Source: Phycisphaera mikurensis (lineage in GTDB: Bacteria; Planctomycetota; Phycisphaerae; WQYP01). From it: DNA of 53,009 bases. The position numbers and the translations under genes are program-made. How positions within the stretch are numbered: position 1 is the first letter of the stretch; the number at the start of each line of letters is the position of its first letter. The stretch is from NCBI GenBank assembly GCA_022730455.1, contig DZDI01000006.1:1-53009 (forward strand), written 5' to 3'. The notes under the pieces were generated by a model. That model searched no databases. It saw only the letters and a list, made by a program, of their open reading frames with translations, and was not told the DNA's origin. This document shows, in pieces, positions 36,144-46,376 of this stretch.

Positions 36144-37772
36144 TTAATGTAAGAAATGCCGAAAGCCGGTAAACACCATGGCCGCTTGTCGTTCGTTGCA
36201 TAAATTGATCGTGTCGGCATCGCGTTTGGACCCACCTGGCTGAATCAACGCGATAATGCCCGCATCGAGCAGCAGTTGCGGGCCATCCGCAAATGGAAAA
36301 AAAGCATCGGACGCTGCGGCGGCACCATTTAATTTATCTGCATGCCCATTTTGCCGGGCCAGCTCGATGGCTAAGCGAGCGCTTGTGACGCGGCTCATCT
36401 GTCCAGCCCCGGCGGCCAGCATCTGGCGATCTTTCACGATCACAATGGCATTGCTCTTAACATGCTTACAGATGCGCCAGGCGATGTGTAAATCGGCCAA
36501 GGTACCGTCAGACGGTTGGGAGGCTGTCGCCACGGAATAGGGTGTAGGGGGTTCGGCATCCACCTGTTGTACCAGAACACCGCCGGAAATGGATGCGAAT
36601 TTTAATGGACGGGCAGTAGATGGGTAGCGATGGTCGGCGGCGGGCACGGCAAGCAGGCGACAATCCGTCCAGCGATGGCGGAGAATGTCCAACGCTTCAG
36701 GTGTGAATTGAGGAGCAATGAGCACTTCAAGAAATTTTTTGCCTGCGACGATCGCTGACGCGGTTACAGCATCGACTAGGCGATTGACGGCCACAATTCC
36801 GCCATAAGCAGCGGTTGGGTCTCCGGCCCAGGAAAGTTCAAAGGCGGCGGCAGGATTGTCGGCCAATGCGCATCCGCACGGGTTGGCATGCTTGATGACA
36901 GCGACTGCGGGCTGGTCAAATTCGGCCGCAAGCGAATAGGCTGCATCCGCATCCAGAAGATTAATGTAGGAGAGTTTTTTGCCGTGAAGCTGGTGCGCCT
37001 GTGCCACGCCGCCAGCATCTTTGCCATCAACGTAGAGGGCGGCGGATTGATGCGGGTTTTCACCATAGCGCAGATCATCGACTTTATGGTAACTGCGGAT
37101 GATGGTGGGAAATAGACCAGCAGTGGCCGGACCGGACTCATCGGTAAAATATTGCGCAGCGAGGTATTCATGAATGGCCGCGTCGTAGGATGCTGTGCGC
37201 GAAAAGGCCCACATAGCCAGATCAAGGCGAAAACGCAGACGGGTGGCACCGGAATCATGACGGAGGTGTTCAACAAGGTTTGTGTACTGCGAAGGATCGG
37301 TGACCACCGCCACACTACGGTAATTTTTTGAGGCTGAGCGGATCATAGCCGGGCCGCCGATGTCAATATTTTCAATGGCATGCGCAAGCGTGGTGTGCGG
37401 ATCAGCAGTTGCTTTTTCAAACGCATACAGATTGACAATCAGCAAGTCTATGGGGCGAATGGCATAAGCGGACAGGGCGGCAAGATGCGAAGGTTCATCG
37501 CGCAAAGCTAAAAGCCCTCCATGGATGGCCGGATGCAGGGTTTTAATACGTCCATCCATCATTTCCGGAAAACCGGTGACCGAGGCAACATCGGTGACGG
37601 GGATGCCGGCCTGGGCAAGTACTTTAGCCGTACCGCCCGTGGAGAGGATTTCTACACCAAATTCCGCGTGCAGTACTTGCGCCAATTCTGCAATGCCAGA
37701 TTTATCGGTGACAGATATGAGGGCCCGTTTTATCGGCACAAGATCAGTGGGGTTCACGAGATAAATCTCCAA
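36144..37772 (-). CDS. purH: Bifunctional AICAR transformylase / IMP cyclohydrolase
   Basis: RALISVTDKSGIAELAQVLHAEFGVEILSTGGTAKVL; DDLRYGENPHQSAALYVDG; AVIKHANPCGCALADN. Confidence 0.94.
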   Translation of the reverse strand: MEIYLVNPTDLVPIKRALISVTDKSGIAELAQVLHAEFGVEILSTGGTAKVLAQAGIPVTDVASVTGFPEMMDGRIKTLHPAIHGGLLALRDEPSHLAALSAYAIRPIDLLIVNLYAFEKATADPHTTLAHAIENIDIGGPAMIRSASKNYRSVAVVTDPSQYTNLVEHLRHDSGATRLRFRLDLAMWAFSRTASYDAAIHEYLAAQYFTDESGPATAGLFPTIIRSYHKVDDLRYGENPHQSAALYVDGKDAGGVAQAHQLHGKKLSYINLLDADAAYSLAAEFDQPAVAVIKHANPCGCALADNPAAAFELSWAGDPTAAYGGIVAVNRLVDAVTASAIVAGKKFLEVLIAPQFTPEALDILRHRWTDCRLLAVPAADHRYPSTARPLKFASISGGVLVQQVDAEPPTPYSVATASQPSDGTLADLHIAWRICKHVKSNAIVIVKDRQMLAAGAGQMSRVTSARLAIELARQNGHADKLNGAAAASDAFFPFADGPQLLLDAGIIALIQPGGSKRDADTINLCNERQAAMVFTGFRHFLH

Positions 37773-37861
37773 TAAAACGAATTAAAACGGAGATGGCCCA
37801 TCGCGTGTCAAGATCTTACACGCGTGCGCTGGCGGCCAATGGAAGCTAAACTCCGGCAGCA

Positions 37862-38983
37862 TCAGTCCAGTGGATAACGGCGCACCAGTGCCATCAGGAA
37901 TCCATCGGTGGAGGACAAATAGATACGCTTTGCCGAGGTGGACTTGGCATAAATACACGGTGTCGAAGCGGCCGCGTGATATACCACATCTCCATCTATC
38001 GGCGAGATGATCAGCAGGCCATGGGCCGTCGCGGCTGCAATGCGTCGGCCTATCCTGCCGACAACGCGCTGCGCACCTGCTACGGGGCCCCATTGTATTT
38101 CACCTGAAGATGGGTTCAGGCACAGCAGGCCAGTCCCGCCGGTGCAGATGAGCAATCGCTTGCCGAACATGACCGGCTGGTGCACCAATCGGCCGGGCAG
38201 GCGGGTGATCCAAGGTGCAATGCCGGTGGTGGCGTTGATAGCGTACAGGTTGTGATTCATGCATGGCACAAAAACCAGGTGGCGGTTGGTGCCTAAAGCG
38301 GCATCGACCGCGCCGGAAAGAATGCGTCGCCAGCCGCTGCTGCCATCGGTGGCGATGTGCCCCCATACATAGCCATTTTGTGATCCGCAAACGAACATAC
38401 CCTTGAGGATCACGGGACGTGATGTAAATGCGTCACCGCGTGAATACTGGGCCCAGTGCATAAAGAGAGGAAGGTGCGGTGAGAGCGCATACATGCGGTT
38501 GTGGTAACTGCCGATGAACATGCGGTCATTGCTGATGACCGGTTGTGTGGATGGAGCAAATTTGAGGGACTGTGATTTAATAACGGTGCCATCGGACTTT
38601 TTAACAATCAGGATTTTACTTCCGCTGACAACCAATAGGCGTTTTTTGCTGTAGTTGACAGGCTCCAGCGTGGCCTGACCGCGGGGGGTGTATTTTTGCG
38701 TCCAGAGAATGGTACCGGACGAAGCTCTAACGCATATAAAATAACCATCGCGAGTGAGCACATAGAGTCTCTTCTGCAAGAGCCACACATGAGCGATGCT
38801 GTCGTGATGGCGTACACCCAGTCCGAGTGGCATTTGCCACAGCACCTTGAGACGGGCCTGGTGCAGGGCAGCGTTCGAGAATGGTATCGACGCCCCCCGT
38901 GTGAGAGTGGTTGTAAAAAGAAAGCAAACCATCACCGTCAGGATGGCTGCGCCGGAGCAACTCCACCGCTTGGTATGCATCAA
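37862..38983 (-). CDS. Secreted PQQ-like beta-propeller repeat protein
   Basis: Signal peptide-like N-terminus; repeats such as SSGTILWTQKYTPRG, TTGIAPWITRLPG, SSGEIQWGPVAG. Confidence 0.75.
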   Translation of the reverse strand: MMHTKRWSCSGAAILTVMVCFLFTTTLTRGASIPFSNAALHQARLKVLWQMPLGLGVRHHDSIAHVWLLQKRLYVLTRDGYFICVRASSGTILWTQKYTPRGQATLEPVNYSKKRLLVVSGSKILIVKKSDGTVIKSQSLKFAPSTQPVISNDRMFIGSYHNRMYALSPHLPLFMHWAQYSRGDAFTSRPVILKGMFVCGSQNGYVWGHIATDGSSGWRRILSGAVDAALGTNRHLVFVPCMNHNLYAINATTGIAPWITRLPGRLVHQPVMFGKRLLICTGGTGLLCLNPSSGEIQWGPVAGAQRVVGRIGRRIAAATAHGLLIISPIDGDVVYHAAASTPCIYAKSTSAKRIYLSSTDGFLMALVRRYPLD

Positions 38984-39217
38984 ATGAGCTCCTCAAGATC
39001 AGTACCTGCACGAACTTCATGCGTACAACGTGTCCACGGGGGAAAAACGCCGTACCGCTATTTAAGCGCCACACGTTTGATCATCCCCGCACCAATAGTA
39101 TCGGAAATCTTAACCGCCGTGATTGAATGGTCAACTGGAATCAACCTGAAGCAAGACATGATCGCTTTTCGGCCTAATCAAATGGGACTGGAGGCAACCG
39201 AGCCGGGGGAGTATCCT

Positions 39218-40108
39218 ATGAGAGAGATGAACATACTGCTTATCGCCAATTCAGCTAAATCGGAGGCCATCGCAGCCGGGCGTCAATTGCTGAAGACTCT
39301 TGCCGCCAAAGAAGGCGTCAGCGTCCGTTATCTGGAAGGTGTAGACCAGGCCTGTCTTGGGGACTTGGCCGACATACCCGATTTAATGGTGCTGCTGGGC
39401 GGCGATGGAACCATCCTGGAAGCGGCGCGCTTTTTGGCCAAATATCAGGTTCCGGTAGTCGGTATTAACTTCGGCAAGTTAGGATACATGGCGGCGTTCA
39501 CGCTGGCCGAGTTCGAATCACACCTGCCTGAGCTGCTCACAGGTAAGTTCAGCATTACCCATCGACTGATGCTTGAAGCGTCCATTTACCGTTACCGGGA
39601 ACCGCCACACACAAACGACGAGGCCACGTCCGGACTGGAACCGGAAACTCGATGCCTCGCCCTAAACGACGTGGTGCTCAACGCCGGTACACCGTTTCGG
39701 ATGGTGGAATTAACCGTACGGGTGGATGATTCAGACACGGCCACGTTCAGGGGAGATGGGATCATCATATCTACGGCATCGGGGTCAACCGGATACAACC
39801 TGTCAGCCGGCGGGCCCTTGATCGCGCCGGATGTTGACGCGATGGTGATTACGCCAATTTGCGCCCACTCACTGTCATTCAGACCGGTGGTGGTTCGCGA
39901 TCAAAGCACCATTGGACTAAAACCGCGACGGTTAAACGAAGGCACTCACATGGTAATGGATGGAGTAGTGGTACATCCGTTGAGTGTCAAACAATACGTG
40001 GTGGTAAAAACGGCGCCGCATCGACTCAAATTAGTGGTGCATCCGCATCAATCCCATTGGGAAGTGCTGGCCAACAAGCTGCACTGGGCGAGTCGGCCAA
40101 CAGCATGA
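39218..40108 (+). CDS. nadK: NAD kinase
   Basis: LMVLLGGDGTILEAARFLAKYQVPVVGINFGKLGYMA; STASGSTGYNLSAGGPLI; in-frame ATG at 39218. Confidence 0.93.
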   Translation: MREMNILLIANSAKSEAIAAGRQLLKTLAAKEGVSVRYLEGVDQACLGDLADIPDLMVLLGGDGTILEAARFLAKYQVPVVGINFGKLGYMAAFTLAEFESHLPELLTGKFSITHRLMLEASIYRYREPPHTNDEATSGLEPETRCLALNDVVLNAGTPFRMVELTVRVDDSDTATFRGDGIIISTASGSTGYNLSAGGPLIAPDVDAMVITPICAHSLSFRPVVVRDQSTIGLKPRRLNEGTHMVMDGVVVHPLSVKQYVVVKTAPHRLKLVVHPHQSHWEVLANKLHWASRPTA

Positions 40109-41895
40109 GTGATAAATTACAGGGCGACCTGAATCAGGTTGGAGCGCTTATGAAAGATCGCAATGTGTCACCATCGACGAACCGTAGAGCCGGGGGTGAT
40201 CCATTCTGGGATAGCGTATTGGATTTTCGATATATTTTCCGCGCGTTTCGCCTGACGATTGAACCCGGGGTGTGGGTACTGGCGCTGCTGGCGCTGGTCA
40301 TTATTTACACCGCCGGCCGTGCCATGGATGGCATATGGGGGCCGCAGGTCTTGTCGGGTGAAATTGCGGCTTTTCACTCCCCAGCCCCCGGTGCCTACCG
40401 GGAGATGATTGTTCAGGATCGACTCAATCGTCAGGCGGCGCTTGCCGAGATGCTGCAAGACTATGCGACGCCGCTGCATTCCAGACAAATTCAGGCCCTC
40501 GAGCATAATCCTCGCGGAGCCTATGACGCGATCGTGGCCGGTATGGAGCGGAACTTCCACCGACGACTGGCGGAGTTGGTCCGGGAGAAGCCAGCGTTAT
40601 CCGCTAATACGCTGCACCGACGGCAGCACCGACTGGCGATGGAATTGCTGGTCAATGTACGGCAGGTACAGAGTACTATCGGCAGGGGCATTTTTGATGC
40701 GGCCATGCATGAGGAACTCAGGCAATTTTCGTATCTGGTTTTCGACGTGCTTAATCCGCTTCGGATTGAATCGACCTCAACGATCACGGCGCCGGGCCAA
40801 GCGCCCACCGGCTATGAAATATCCGTGGCTGCCACGCCGCGTAATTCCAGCGTTGCCTGGCAATCCGATACGGTATGGGGATGCCTCGCCAACATGTTTA
40901 TTACCGTGCCTGAGTGGCTGATTGCCGGAGCGCCTCCGATGGTCGCCAGACCATCACAGAGTCCTGGGCGGTTGGTACTGGTGCGTGCCGCGTATCTGCT
41001 GACAATTATTATATTTTTTCTCATCTGCATCGCCACACTGGCGACGGTCGGCGGAGCCGTGTGCCGCCACACGGCAGCGCGGATGGCTGGCGAAGATCCG
41101 TCGATCATCGCTTCGGTGCGGTTTGCCGTGCGGCGCTTCTGGTTATTTATCCGCGTACCGTTGCTTCCGGTGGGCCTGATATTGGTGTTGGGTATACTGA
41201 TGATTGCCATTTCTCTCATCGGTGCGGTGCCATGGATTGGCCCGATTCTGGTGGGCATCATGTTCATCGTCTTTCTGCTGGGTGGATTCATGATCATGCT
41301 TGTGGTGCTGGGGCTGGCGGGCGGGTTACACCTGATTTATCCCTGCCTGGCAGTGGAGGCATCGGATGGGTTTGATTCCATCAGTCGCAGTTTCAGCTAC
41401 GTTTACAACAGCCCATGGCGGGTGGCCCTGTACACCATCGTGGCACTGATTTACGGCGTGCTGACATGGCTTTTCCTGCTGCTGGCTCTTTATGTGATTT
41501 TGGCGGTGACGCACTGGTGCACCAACATCGGCATGGGATTTTTCGGACTGGAACACGGCGCCTATTCTGGCGTATCGGTCTTGAACACCATCTGGCCGAC
41601 CCCGCAATTTGAACGCTTAATCGGGCCCATTAACTGGTGGGCAATGGGGTGGGGTGAATTGATTGCGGCCCTATTTATTTATTTTTGGCTGTTCCTGCTG
41701 GTGACACTGCTGGGTGCCTATGTGGTGGGTTACTATTTTTCATCCAGTACCATCATTTACATGCTGCTTCGTCGGCACGTGGACGGAGAGCCGCTCAGCG
41801 ACATCGCCTCATTTACAGAAACATCGGATGCGGCTGCATCTCCCGTGGCAGGCACATCTCTGCCACCGGCGGCCGGAGGGCTAGGTCAGATATGA
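40105..41895 (+). CDS. Multi-pass membrane protein of unknown function
   Basis: MSDKLQGDLNQVG start with ATGA overlap with nadK; many hydrophobic helices. Confidence 0.7.
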   Translation: MSDKLQGDLNQVGALMKDRNVSPSTNRRAGGDPFWDSVLDFRYIFRAFRLTIEPGVWVLALLALVIIYTAGRAMDGIWGPQVLSGEIAAFHSPAPGAYREMIVQDRLNRQAALAEMLQDYATPLHSRQIQALEHNPRGAYDAIVAGMERNFHRRLAELVREKPALSANTLHRRQHRLAMELLVNVRQVQSTIGRGIFDAAMHEELRQFSYLVFDVLNPLRIESTSTITAPGQAPTGYEISVAATPRNSSVAWQSDTVWGCLANMFITVPEWLIAGAPPMVARPSQSPGRLVLVRAAYLLTIIIFFLICIATLATVGGAVCRHTAARMAGEDPSIIASVRFAVRRFWLFIRVPLLPVGLILVLGILMIAISLIGAVPWIGPILVGIMFIVFLLGGFMIMLVVLGLAGGLHLIYPCLAVEASDGFDSISRSFSYVYNSPWRVALYTIVALIYGVLTWLFLLLALYVILAVTHWCTNIGMGFFGLEHGAYSGVSVLNTIWPTPQFERLIGPINWWAMGWGELIAALFIYFWLFLLVTLLGAYVVGYYFSSSTIIYMLLRRHVDGEPLSDIASFTETSDAAASPVAGTSLPPAAGGLGQI

Positions 41896-43121
41896 TCAAC
41901 TCCAACTGGATGGCCATCCTGAAGACTCTTTGCGACTTGCCCACCGCCCCATTGCGTGAGGAGCATGTATTGGCGTGGGTTGAGCAGTATATTGCGACGC
42001 TCTCACCAGCGGGCCAGCTAAGTTGTACTTATGATCGCGCAGGCAATCTGCGTGTGGATCACATAGCAGGGGCGGACAGCGAAAGACCTACCGCGCGGCA
42101 CCTGGTGTTTGAATCGCATGCAGATCATCCGGGTTTCCTCACGGGCGAGATGATAAACCGCGGCGAGGGTTTATTGCGGGCAGAGTTTGCAGGCGGGGTA
42201 AAGCCGTCGTTTTTTGCCGGTGCCGGCGTGCGGCTATTCCACCCCGATGGGAAAAATCCATGGTGCTTCGCTGTTGTTGACAGGCCGCCACTGCGCCCTG
42301 CCGATGCAGATACGCTGGATTGCGTGCTTCGGTTGAAACAGCCGGGCATTGACGTGCCGCCGGGTACCATCGGCATGTGGGATTTGCCGGATGCCGCACT
42401 TACAGGCAACTTATTCACAGCCCGAGCTTGCGATGACCTGGCCGGAGTGGCCGCGATGATCTGCATGCTGCATGAGGTTTGCCGGCGCCGCATCTGCCAA
42501 TCATTCACATTGCTCTTTACGCGTGGGGAGGAAATTGGATTTCTCGGTGCCATTGCCGCCATTCAAGCGGAAACCTTAGCCACAGCGCAAAACCGAAAGC
42601 AATGCTGCATCATCGGCCTTGAAGTCAGCCGCGCTTTGCCGCAGGCGGCAATGGGGCTTGGGCCTGTGGTGCGGGTAGGCGATCGTACCAGCATTTTTCA
42701 CTCCGCCTTGACACGTTTTATAAAACTGGCTGCAGATGATTTAATTGACGCATTGCCCGGTTTTCGTTACCAGCGGGCGCTGATGGACGGCGGCACATGC
42801 AACAGCACGGTATTTGATGCGGCAGGATTTGAAGCTGCCGGACTTACGCTCCCACTGGCCAACTACCATAACATGCTCTCGGATGAGCACGCTTGCTCCT
42901 ATGCGGAAATGGCACCACGAACTGGCGATAAAATTGGCAGTGAGGCGATTGGCCCCGATGATTTTACTCATCTCGTGGAGTTAATGGTACACGTGGTCGA
43001 AAAGTTTTCTCATTACACGGGCGACCATCGAGGTTTGCAGGAGCAGTTGGAGAAACGGCTCACGCGCTATGCCGAAAAACTTTACGCCGTTACGCCGCAC
43101 CAACGATGGGAGCATAAATGA
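41892..43121 (+). CDS. M42/M20-clan metallopeptidase (aminopeptidase-like)
   Basis: LVFESHADHPGFL, ARACDDLAGVAAMICML, LLFTRGEEIGFLGAIAA; ATGA overlap with the preceding gene. Confidence 0.75.
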   Translation: MINSNWMAILKTLCDLPTAPLREEHVLAWVEQYIATLSPAGQLSCTYDRAGNLRVDHIAGADSERPTARHLVFESHADHPGFLTGEMINRGEGLLRAEFAGGVKPSFFAGAGVRLFHPDGKNPWCFAVVDRPPLRPADADTLDCVLRLKQPGIDVPPGTIGMWDLPDAALTGNLFTARACDDLAGVAAMICMLHEVCRRRICQSFTLLFTRGEEIGFLGAIAAIQAETLATAQNRKQCCIIGLEVSRALPQAAMGLGPVVRVGDRTSIFHSALTRFIKLAADDLIDALPGFRYQRALMDGGTCNSTVFDAAGFEAAGLTLPLANYHNMLSDEHACSYAEMAPRTGDKIGSEAIGPDDFTHLVELMVHVVEKFSHYTGDHRGLQEQLEKRLTRYAEKLYAVTPHQRWEHK

Positions 43122-44329
43122 CGACACCACCTGCCGCCCAGGCAACACATCCCGATTACCGTTGGATTCATTCACAAGCCCAACTTGCTGAGTATTGCGA
43201 AGAAGTGAAGGATGCCGGTGCCTTTGGATTTGATACAGAATTTATTGGCGAGCGAACCTATACCCCTGAATTATGCCTGATCCAGGTGTGTTCCGCCGAC
43301 CAGGTAGCGTTGATTGACCCGCTGGCAATTGATGATCTTTCGCCACTCGGGCGCCTGATCGGCGATCCGGATGTGGCAAAATATTGTCACGCCGGCAGTC
43401 AGGATATTGCCATTATTAATGAACGTGGCTACACACCGGCCAATGTGTTTGATACACAATTGATGGCGGGGTTGCTGGGCCTGACCTATCCCATTTCATA
43501 CGCCCGGGTGGTGGGCCATGTCTGCGGCGTGCAGTTGGATAAGGCCCACACCTACAGTGCGTGGGATCGGCGACCACTGGCCAGTTCACAGTTGATTTAT
43601 GCCGCTGATGACGTGCGTTATCTGCCGGCCGTATTTGAAAATCTTCGCCAGCGTATCGAGAAGTACGGGCGGAGAGCATGGATGAACGAACTCTGTGCGG
43701 AGGAACTGGAACATGCCATTGCGCCGCCGGATCCTTGCACCTTATGGCTGAAACTCAAGGCGCCACGATCCATGAGCCGCCAGCAGCTCGGAGTGCTGCG
43801 TGAAATGACTGCATGGCGGCAGCAGTTAGCGTATGAACACAATTCCCCCGTACGTGCATTTTTATCAGATTCTGCTATTCGGGATATTGCCAAAATTATG
43901 CCACAAACCATGCCGCAATTATCACGCATTGATGGTATTGCCGAGCAGGAAATGCAATCCTACGGGCCATTTATTCTCGATTTAATTCAGGCCGTTCGGC
44001 AGATGCCGCCCGACCAGTTGCCTGAGGCGACGATTGAACTTCCGGATTCGCTGGAATCAACGCAGTTTATCGAATGGGTATGGGCTGCAGCTCAGGCGAT
44101 CTGTCTGGGGCAAAATGTTTCTACCTGTCTGGTGACCAGTCAGGCGATCATCACCGACTGGGCGATGAAGACACTGGCCGGCGAAGATACCGACCACCAT
44201 GTCCTGATGAAGGGCTGGCGCCGTGAGTGCCTCGGCCAGCCGCTGAAGGATGTTGTCAACGGCCACGCTGCCCTGATCATTGCCATGGATAATAAAGGAT
44301 TCCAAACATCCATGCAGACGAGGGAGTGA
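43118..44329 (+). CDS. rnd: Ribonuclease D (DEDD exonuclease with HRDC domain)
   Basis: AFGFDTEFIGERTYTPELCLIQV; VFDTQLMAGLLG; YAADDVRYL; ATGA overlap with the preceding gene. Confidence 0.9.
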   Translation: MTTPPAAQATHPDYRWIHSQAQLAEYCEEVKDAGAFGFDTEFIGERTYTPELCLIQVCSADQVALIDPLAIDDLSPLGRLIGDPDVAKYCHAGSQDIAIINERGYTPANVFDTQLMAGLLGLTYPISYARVVGHVCGVQLDKAHTYSAWDRRPLASSQLIYAADDVRYLPAVFENLRQRIEKYGRRAWMNELCAEELEHAIAPPDPCTLWLKLKAPRSMSRQQLGVLREMTAWRQQLAYEHNSPVRAFLSDSAIRDIAKIMPQTMPQLSRIDGIAEQEMQSYGPFILDLIQAVRQMPPDQLPEATIELPDSLESTQFIEWVWAAAQAICLGQNVSTCLVTSQAIITDWAMKTLAGEDTDHHVLMKGWRRECLGQPLKDVVNGHAALIIAMDNKGFQTSMQTRE

Positions 44330-44332
44330 GTA

Positions 44333-46204
44333 ATGTGCGGCATTGCCGGTTTTGTCGGTTGGGACTGTCCTCCGGAAGATCGGTGGCACCGTCAGCTTGC
44401 GGCCGGGGCCCGGCAAGCCGATGAGCTGCTCCGTCATCGTGGGCCCGATGGCAGCGGCCAATGGAACAATATGACATCCCCGGGACATGGTGCCTTGGTT
44501 TGGCTGGTGCACCGGCGACTGAGCATTATCGATCATGCTGGAGGCCACCAGCCGATGGACAATGAAGACGGCTCGGTACATGTAGTGTTTAATGGTGAAA
44601 TTTATAATCATCTGGAACTGCGCCGCGAGTTGAGCGATCTCGGGCACTCTTTTACATCCGACCATTGTGATACGGAAGTGCTGGTGCATGGCTGGGAACA
44701 GTGGAAGACCGATTTACCCGGCAAATTGAGGGGGATGTTCGCCTTTGCTCTATGGGATGGCCGACGGGAGGAGTTGTTTTTGGCGCGGGATTATTTCGGC
44801 CAAAAACCGCTGTTCTACACGGTGACCGATCGACGACTGGTGTTTGGCAGCACGCTTCCGTCTGTGCGGTGCTGGCCGGGGGTAGCTGCAGCGGCTTCTA
44901 TTGCATCTCTGAACCGGTATCTGCAAGTCGGCTACCTGCCGCCATCGGAGACGATTTATCGGGATATTAAAAGTGTCGAGCCGGGGACATGGATGCACAT
45001 GGATGGCAATGGCCTGTCCATAGGCGCTTTCTGGCGCCCGGAACAGAGCTTACTGCGGCTCGGCCAGCCATTGGATGTGGTGACGGATGACGATATTCGC
45101 ACGGTGCGCCAGATTATATTTGATGCGGTTGAATCGCAACTGCACGCGGATGTACCAATGGTTGGCTTTTTATCCGGAGGCATTGATTCAGCTTTAGTAT
45201 GCGGTGTGGCGAAGGCATTGAAGCTTGATCGATGCGAGCTGCAGACCGTGACGGTGGGTTTTGACGAAAAAGCCTATGATGAAATGTCTCTTGCCGAACA
45301 GACGGCAGGACGGCTTAACCTGCGACACCATCAATGCTACATCGACATGAAACCATCCGCCATGCCTACGCTGGAATGGTTGATGAAGTATACCCTGGGC
45401 CAACCATTCGCAGACTCCTCCATTTTGCCGACCTATTGGGTGGCGAATGTCGCGCGTTCTTTGGCGCCGTGCGCATTGTCTGGTGATGGCGGGGATGAAA
45501 TTTTTGGCGGGTATGACCGTTATCGCGCAGCGCGAATCCTTGGTAGCGGCCTGCGTTTGCCGGACTGGGGCTACCGGTCTGAACGCATGCGGCGCATGGC
45601 TGTGGCGAGCCGCGGGCAAGGGTGGCAGAAACAATACGCCTCACTTTGCGCCCTTTTTCAACCGTCCGATTTAGCGCCTCTTGGAAACGTTCAAGCCGCG
45701 GGCCGTTATCAGCCTCCATCGAGTTGGGATATTATCCGACAGTGCATGCTCACCGATCAATACTATTATTTGCCGGGAGACGTACTCTGGAAGGTGGATA
45801 GTGCGTCCATGGCGTGCGGATTGGAAGTTCGCAGCCCCTTGCTGGATCATCATCTGGCGGACTGGGCCAATCGGTTCAGCGGCGGCGTGATGATGAACTG
45901 GCGCCGAGGCAAGCTGCTGCTGCGCCGGGCGATGGGAGACTTTTTGCCGCCATCCGTCCAGCGCGGTCCAAAACGCGGTTTTGGCGTGCCGATCGGAGCG
46001 TGGATGCGCGATTCGCTGCGTGCGGACACAGAAGCCATATTATTTTCAAGTGACGCCCTGAATAAAGCTTTGGGCATAGCCCAATTGGTGGAGCACTGCT
46101 GGAAAGAACATCTCGCGGGCAGGCGCGAGCATACGCACCGCATTTTTGCATTACTGATGCTGGAAGTGTGGCACCAACAAAATCGGGACGTGGCCCTGAG
46201 TTAA
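44333..46204 (+). CDS. asnB: Asparagine synthase (glutamine-hydrolysing)
   Basis: MCGIAGFVG with Cys1 nucleophile, RHRGPDGSG, FLSGGIDSALV, LSGDGGDEIFGGYDRY. Confidence 0.94.
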   Translation: MCGIAGFVGWDCPPEDRWHRQLAAGARQADELLRHRGPDGSGQWNNMTSPGHGALVWLVHRRLSIIDHAGGHQPMDNEDGSVHVVFNGEIYNHLELRRELSDLGHSFTSDHCDTEVLVHGWEQWKTDLPGKLRGMFAFALWDGRREELFLARDYFGQKPLFYTVTDRRLVFGSTLPSVRCWPGVAAAASIASLNRYLQVGYLPPSETIYRDIKSVEPGTWMHMDGNGLSIGAFWRPEQSLLRLGQPLDVVTDDDIRTVRQIIFDAVESQLHADVPMVGFLSGGIDSALVCGVAKALKLDRCELQTVTVGFDEKAYDEMSLAEQTAGRLNLRHHQCYIDMKPSAMPTLEWLMKYTLGQPFADSSILPTYWVANVARSLAPCALSGDGGDEIFGGYDRYRAARILGSGLRLPDWGYRSERMRRMAVASRGQGWQKQYASLCALFQPSDLAPLGNVQAAGRYQPPSSWDIIRQCMLTDQYYYLPGDVLWKVDSASMACGLEVRSPLLDHHLADWANRFSGGVMMNWRRGKLLLRRAMGDFLPPSVQRGPKRGFGVPIGAWMRDSLRADTEAILFSSDALNKALGIAQLVEHCWKEHLAGRREHTHRIFALLMLEVWHQQNRDVALS

Positions 46205-46376
46205 TTTGAATCGTCGAGGGCACCGGCGGCAGCACGGGGTTTTTCCGCCGGCGAGCCTGTCCAAGGAATGGATAATGGTAGGGCTGGGACGGCATGGTGA
46301 GTTTTCCCACGTCATTGCGGGTAGAATGAAGGGGGTGGATTAGTTTCCGAATGTTCTGCATGAGGCTCACAACGGG

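Noticed and set aside
46223-46251. CCGGCGG...CCGCCGG hairpin after asnB as an intrinsic terminator
   Set aside because: 7-bp stem with a 15-nt loop and no T-tract after the stem; too weak to call.
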